Shown here: positions 6,828 through 9,635 of the stretch, in pieces
Layout of the letters: each line of letters begins with the position of its first letter
How positions within the stretch are numbered: the stretch's first letter is position 1
NCBI GenBank assembly: GCA_017459485.1
Contig: JAFUCW010000495.1
Coordinates: forward strand, 1 to 9,635
Direction of reading: 5' to 3'
Origin: Eggerthellaceae bacterium
Lineage (GTDB): Bacteria; Actinomycetota; Coriobacteriia; Coriobacteriales; Eggerthellaceae
DNA length: 9,635 nt
Made by a program: the position numbers and the translations under genes
Notes under the pieces: model-generated
What the model was told of the DNA's origin: nothing
Database searches by the model: none
The model's input: only the letters and a program-made list of their open reading frames with translations

Positions 6828-8129
6828 ATGGCTAAAAAGGTTATTTACTACCTCAACCAGTTCTTCGGCGGCATCGGTGGCGAGGACATGGCCGATTTCG
6901 AGCCTGAGTACCGTGCCGGCGAGATGGTTGGCCCCGCCATGGGCATCAATGCCGCTTCGGGTGACGACTGCGAAGGCATTGGCACCATTATCTGCGGCGA
7001 CAACTTCTTCGGCACTCACGAGGAAGAAGCACGTGCGTTCATCGCGAAAGTCATCGAAGAGGAGCAGCCCGATATTCTGGTTGCTGGCCCTGCGTTCAAC
7101 GCTGGTCGTTACGGCTTTGCGTGTGCTGGCGCCTGCAGCGTGGCTCACGAGGCTGGCATTATTCCTGTAAGCGGCATGTACGAAGAGAATCCGGGTCTGG
7201 AGCATTGCCAAGCGTTTAGTTGGGTGGCTGCTACGGCCAATGCGGCTGCGCAAATGCGCAAGGCTATTCCGCTTATGGCCAACCTTGTCAAGAAGCTTGC
7301 CGCGGGTGAAGAAGTTACACCTGAAGAGGACTCCTACTTCGCCCAGGGCCGTCGAGAAACGGTGCTTGTGGAAGATCGTGGCTCCAAGCGTGCGGTCGAC
7401 ATGCTCCTTGCGCGCTTGAATGACGAAGAGTTCGTGACCGAGCTTCCCATGCCTTCGTTTGACGAGGTCGATCCGGCTCCTGCCATCCAGGATTTGTCGC
7501 ATGCCACCATCGCGCTGGTCACTTCTGGCGGTATTGTGCCCAACGGCAACCCCGACCGTCTGCAGTCGGCATCAGCGCAGCAGTGGAACAAGTACGACAT
7601 CTCTAGCTACGACGAGCTCAAGGGCGACTTCTACACGGTGCACGGCGGTTTCGACCCGGTGTACTGCAACGAAGACGCCGACCGCGTCCTGCCCCTCGAC
7701 GCTCTCCGCGAAATGGAGAAAGAGGGCAAGATCGGTAAAGTATACGACCTTATGTATACGACCACCGGTACCGGTACAGCTGTGGCCAACTCCATCAAGT
7801 TCGGTGAGGAGATTGGCAAAGAGCTCAAGGAGGCCGGTGTCGACGGCGTTTTACTCACCTCCACTTGAGGCACGTGTACACGTTGCGGTGCAACGATGGT
7901 GAAAGAAATCGAACGCTACGGTATTCCGATCGTTCACATGGCTACAATCACAACCATTTCTTCTTCGGTGGGTGCGCGCCGCATCTTGCCGACGGTTGCG
8001 ATTCCTTATCCTACGGGCAATCCGAACCTGCCCGACGTCGAAGAGCATGATCTGCGCAAGAGCATGGTCGAGCGCGCAGTGAACGCCCTGGCAACTGACA
8101 TCGAGGAGACGACCGAGTTCGAAGAATAG
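6828..8129 (+). CDS. grdB: Glycine/sarcosine/betaine reductase component B selenoprotein, Sec at residue 347
   Basis: The frame opens at ATG 6828 behind AGGGGAGTG, reaches TGA at 7866-7868 and continues in the same frame to TAG at 8127-8129, giving 433 residues, the normal GrdB/GrdF/GrdH length. Before the TGA it has family sequence: YYLNQFFGGIGGED, ICGDNFFG, VAGPAFNAGRYGFACA, GSKRAVDMLLARL, ALVTSGGIVPNGNPDR and HGGFDPVYCNEDADRVLPLD. Across the TGA it reads TST-U-GTCTRCGATMVKEIERYG, the family's Sec motif with U347, C350 and C353. The tail KSMVERAVNALATDIEETTEFEE is also typical. The selenol and the pyruvoyl group of the partner subunit act together on the substrate, passing a carboxymethyl group to component A. 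Ending the gene at 7868 would be an annotation error. Glycine, sarcosine or betaine specificity is not resolved; the symbol denotes the family. Confidence 0.95.
7866..7895 (+). promoter_or_regulatory. Selenocysteine codon with bacterial SECIS hairpin
   Basis: TGA at 7866-7868 is followed by a perfect stem CGTTGC (7881-7886) and GCAACG (7890-7895) with loop GGT. The loop GGT lies at bases 19-21 after the codon, the same spacing as the SelB-contacting GGU in the E. coli fdhF element. If the closing C-G pair opens, the loop is a five-base CGGTG. The palindrome CGTGTACACG (7873-7882) could extend or compete with the lower stem. The element would recruit SelB carrying Sec-tRNA. Confidence 0.85.
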
Positions 8130-8164
8130 GCGTTCCAGACTTGTTGTATGCAGCCTGATTTCAT

Positions 8165-8194
8165 GTGGCGGCTTCGTAAGAGGCCGCCACTTTT
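8165..8194 (+). terminator. Rho-independent terminator of the component B operon
   Basis: The stem is GTGGCGGCTTC (8165-8175) with GAGGCCGCCAC (8180-8190): eleven pairs including one T-G, closed by a GTAA tetraloop and followed by TTTT. It begins 35 bases after the selenoprotein stop. The 3' arm can also pair with AGTGGCG (8198-8204), giving a competing hairpin. Confidence 0.85.
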
Positions 8195-8351
8195 GGTAGT
8201 GGCGATCTTCGCTTTGTCAAGTGACGGATACCTTGCGAATCAGTCTTTTTTACCAGCGTCTTTTCAGTGTGGAGTACAGCGTGGTAGACTATTAAATTGC
8301 AGGTAATCACGCTAATAATCATTTGTTACTGTGATTATCTTTTGCTAGAGT
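8195..8351 (+). other. AT-rich leader upstream of selC with an inverted repeat; no gene seen
   Basis: No coding frame here looks real. The region must hold the selC promoter if selC has its own. Candidate elements are TTTCAG (8262-8267) 17 bases before TAGACT (8285-8290), and a TATCTT (8336-8341) ten bases before the tRNA; neither is a strong promoter match. TAATCAC (8304-8310) and GTGATTA (8331-8337) form a perfect 7-bp inverted repeat with a 20-base spacer, a possible operator or hairpin. Confidence 0.4.
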
Positions 8352-8448
8352 GGAGTCGGATGGGTCCTGGTGGGTCCCGCGGCCTTCAAAGCCGTTGTGA
8401 GGCGAGCAGAACGTCTCGGGTGTGTTCGATTCGCACACGACTCCGCCA
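8352..8448 (+). tRNA. selC: tRNA-Sec (anticodon TCA), encoded CCA
   Basis: A 97-base tRNA with the special selenocysteine fold. The acceptor GGAGTCG (8352-8358) pairs with CGACTCC (8438-8444), followed by discriminator G and an encoded CCA (8446-8448). The D arm has six pairs, GGGTCC (8362-8367) with GGGTCC (8372-8377), and a four-base loop TGGT. The anticodon stem GCGGC/GCCGT closes loop CTTCAAA with TCA at 8386-8388. The long variable arm pairs GAGGCG (8399-8404) with CGTCTC (8412-8417). The T arm pairs GTGTG with CGCAC around TTCGATT. Length is close to the 95 bases of E. coli selC. It would be charged with Ser by SerRS, converted to Sec by SelA and delivered by SelB. The eighth acceptor pair expected in bacterial tRNA-Sec is here G8359 opposite A8437, a mismatch. 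It lies 222 bases after the selenoprotein gene that needs it. Confidence 0.95.
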
Positions 8449-8461
8449 ACTCTCTGGAGCA

Positions 8462-8521
8462 TGTCATGTATGACAAGCGCATGACAAGGGGACAGGTCAT
8501 TTGTCATAAGATAGGGGACAG
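8462..8521 (+). repeat. Cluster of short direct and inverted repeats downstream of selC
   Basis: TGTCAT (8462-8467) and ATGACA (8470-8475) form a palindrome. ATGACA (8481-8486) pairs with TGTCAT (8502-8507) as a second hairpin. GGGGACAG occurs at 8488-8495 and 8514-8521. The block fills the gap between selC and the convergent TetR gene. It resembles a REP-like or degraded mobile-element end, and may also serve as a bidirectional stop; both are inferences. Confidence 0.5.
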
Positions 8522-8530
8522 TGGTTCGTT

Positions 8531-9271
8531 TTATTCGGGCTGCGTGCTGGCGTCGGTTACGCAAAGCTGCACAAAGTCGGTGTAGGCGCCTGCGAAGCTG
8601 CCTGCTACTTTGGGTAAGCCCGCTGCCTCCATGGCTTCGGCAGTAAGTTCGGCACAATGGTAGTGGTTCCAAAGGCCCGGCGCTTGGTAAAGAAGTCGTA
8701 GGTACAAGGCATGGGCGGTTGCTTCATCGACGTCGCACTGGCGCATAAGAATACTCACGACGGGTTCGAGCATGTTCGCAAAATTACGTTTGAATTCGGT
8801 CAGGCGCTCCAGCGTGACGTTCGACTCGATGATGGAAATAAGAATTTCCTGGTAGCGCAGGAACCCCGCATGGCGCTCGGTCACAGTTGCCCACGTGCGG
8901 GCGAAGTCGACCACAGGAAGAGGGGCATCTTGCAGCGCGTTGGCAAGATCGGCAACCCAGGCGCGGTTTTTTCGGGTGTGGAGCTCCAGGAAAATCTCTT
9001 CCTGCGTGGCGGCGTACTTGTAAAGATTGGAGCGCGACCAGCCCAGCGCGTCGGCAATGGTGCCCATGGTTATCTGGTGGTAGGGGCGCTCCGTGAACAA
9101 CGCATCCGCTGCAGCGCAAATGGCATCCATGCGCTCCTGCTTTTGCTCGGGCGAGCGCGCACGGATGTAGTCGGGGGCAGCTTCGGCTGCCAGCTTGCCT
9201 GGGGCGGAGCTAGTGGCCGCAGTTTCGACTGCCGGCATGCGTTCCAAGGTGATTATTGCTTCTTTGTTCAT
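8531..9271 (-). CDS. TetR/AcrR-family transcriptional regulator
   Basis: Counting from ATG 9271 the protein has 246 residues. The TetR DNA-binding domain is clear: RMDAICAAADALFTERPYHQ, then the helix-turn-helix ITMGTIADALGWSRSNLYKYAATQEEIFLEL (about 67-97). The C-terminal ligand domain is all-helical, with LVxxL-like and TAHALYLRLLYQAPGLW stretches. The N-terminus carries about 45 extra residues rich in Ala. Start is uncertain: GTG 9307 would add twelve residues but lies inside a palindromic operator, and ATG 9238 would remove eleven; none has a good ribosome binding site, so 9271 is a compromise. It is divergent from the flavodoxin gene and most likely represses it, and perhaps itself, through the two operators between them. 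The inducer is unknown. A link to the amine cluster is not shown. Confidence 0.9.
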   Translation of the reverse strand: MNKEAIITLERMPAVETAATSSAPGKLAAEAAPDYIRARSPEQKQERMDAICAAADALFTERPYHQITMGTIADALGWSRSNLYKYAATQEEIFLELHTRKNRAWVADLANALQDAPLPVVDFARTWATVTERHAGFLRYQEILISIIESNVTLERLTEFKRNFANMLEPVVSILMRQCDVDEATAHALYLRLLYQAPGLWNHYHCAELTAEAMEAAGLPKVAGSFAGAYTDFVQLCVTDASTQPE

Positions 9272-9294
9272 GCTATGAATTCTAGCAAATAAAC

Positions 9295-9322
9295 TTGTTA
9301 GCGACACTTTGTCTCGTATAAT
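9295..9322 (+). promoter_or_regulatory. Sigma70-type promoter of the flavodoxin gene
   Basis: TTGTTA (9295-9300) and consensus TATAAT (9317-9322) are separated by 16 bases. Transcription would begin near 9329-9332, inside the second operator. The gene starts at 9368. Confidence 0.7.
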
Positions 9323-9345
9323 TCAAATTAGCGACACAATGTCTC
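9298..9345 (+). promoter_or_regulatory. Two tandem TetR-type operators
   Basis: TTAGCGACAC-NN-TGTCTC occurs at 9298-9315 and again at 9328-9345, matching at 16 of 18 positions and spaced exactly 30 bp, close to three helical turns. Each holds an imperfect inverted repeat GCGACA-NNN-TGTCTC. The first fills the -35/-10 spacer and the second covers the likely transcription start, the placement expected of a repressor. The adjacent TetR gene is the likely source of the protein. Confidence 0.75.
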
Positions 9346-9367
9346 TTAATGAAATAGAGGAACAACC

Positions 9368-9635
9368 ATGGCAAATCTCATTCTTTACTACTCCCGCAAA
9401 GGCGAAAACTACTGGGCGGGGGGTGTGAAGAACATCGAAAAGGGCAACACCGAACGCGTGGCTGAATTCGTGCAGCAGGCGGTCGGTGGCGACTTGTTCG
9501 AAATCGAAACCATAAAAGAATACGACGCAAACTACTACGCATGCATCGAAGACGCCAAGGCAGAGCTGCAGGCCGACGCACGCCCCGAGGTCAAGCGCTA
9601 CCTGGAAGATGCCGGCCTGAGCATGGACGACTACG
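9368..9635 (+). CDS. Flavodoxin-family protein, N-terminal part
   Basis: The frame starts at ATG 9368 behind TAGAGG (9355-9360) and is open to the window edge, giving 89 residues. It begins MANLILYYSRKGENYWAGG, a flavodoxin-type first strand and phosphate-binding loop, then NTERVAEFVQQAVGGDLFEIET, the first helix and second strand usual in flavodoxin-like FMN proteins. An acidic YYACIEDAKAEL segment follows. Such proteins carry electrons or reduce quinones and other acceptors. A role in reducing the corrinoid or Grd systems nearby is possible but not indicated by anything except distance. The C-terminal half lies outside the window. Confidence 0.85.
   Translation, partial: MANLILYYSRKGENYWAGGVKNIEKGNTERVAEFVQQAVGGDLFEIETIKEYDANYYACIEDAKAELQADARPEVKRYLEDAGLSMDDY

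Noticed and set aside
7866..7868. TGA as a nonsense mutation creating a pseudogene
   Set aside because: The downstream frame, the Sec motif, the SECIS hairpin and selC all support recoding.
7896..8129. Separate small gene starting at ATG 7896
   Set aside because: It is the C-terminal part of the selenoprotein; its ATG lies within the conserved CGATMVKEIE stretch and has no ribosome binding site of its own.
8462..8521. CRISPR array
   Set aside because: Repeat units are only 6-8 bases and irregularly spaced, with inverted copies; there are no uniform spacers or cas genes.
8370..8585. Short + strand open frame (71 codons)
   Set aside because: It runs through the tRNA-Sec gene and the repeat block.
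8319..8672. Short minus-strand open frame (117 codons)
   Set aside because: It overlaps both the tRNA and the end of the TetR gene in another frame and has no protein-like features.
8711..9292. Plus-strand open frame (193 codons) opposite the TetR gene
   Set aside because: Antisense shadow of a clear TetR protein; no ribosome binding site or family resemblance.

Overview
The window carries most of an anaerobic amine-catabolism cluster on the + strand, followed by a selenocysteine tRNA gene and a divergently transcribed TetR/flavodoxin pair. The overall GC content is fairly high and AT-rich stretches are confined to intergenic regions. Glycine-reductase-type proteins, corrinoid methyltransferases and Sec decoding together point to a strictly anaerobic, amino-acid or amine-fermenting bacterium. 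Base composition and the style of the protein sequences suggest Coriobacteriia (Eggerthellaceae-like) rather than a Clostridium, but this taxonomic placement is inference.

Layout. 2-484: C-terminal part of an MttB-family (COG5598) methyltransferase. 509-1990: a second, complete, divergent MttB-family protein with no amber codon. 2101-4140: a stand-alone hydantoinase-A/oxoprolinase-like ASKHA ATPase. 4262-5077: a pterin-binding TIM-barrel methyltransferase of the AcsE/MtgA type. 5120-5488: GrdX. 5531-6814: component B alpha/beta proprotein of a glycine/sarcosine/betaine-type reductase, with an intact Asn-Cys pyruvoyl cleavage site. 6828-8129: the component B selenoprotein, whose reading frame crosses an in-frame TGA at 7866-7868 that is decoded as selenocysteine and is followed by a recognisable SECIS hairpin. 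8165-8194: a strong terminator. 8352-8448: selC, the tRNA-Sec (anticodon TCA). 8462-8521: a short cluster of direct and inverted repeats. 9271-8531 (minus strand): TetR regulator. 9368 to the window end: start of a flavodoxin-like protein. Its promoter carries two TetR-type operators.

How it may work. MttB-family proteins move a methyl group from a methylated amine to a corrinoid protein, and the AcsE/MtgA-like enzyme would pass it on to tetrahydrofolate. Component B uses a pyruvoyl group and a selenocysteine to bind a glycine-type substrate as a Schiff base and prepare its C-N bond for reductive cleavage. Placing both in one cluster suggests that one N-methylated substrate (glycine betaine, dimethylglycine, sarcosine or a relative) serves both as electron donor (methyl oxidation) and electron acceptor (C-N cleavage). 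The HyuA-like ATPase has no HyuB partner here. It may hydrolyse an amide or hydantoin precursor, or act as a corrinoid reactivator; the sequence does not decide. The corrinoid protein, Grd component A, component C and the Sec synthesis genes are not in this window.

Intergenic structures worth noting are a two-tier hairpin at 2026-2079, a hairpin plus an exact 12-bp tandem repeat carrying two TATAAT boxes at 4150-4205, and the double operator at 9298-9345.
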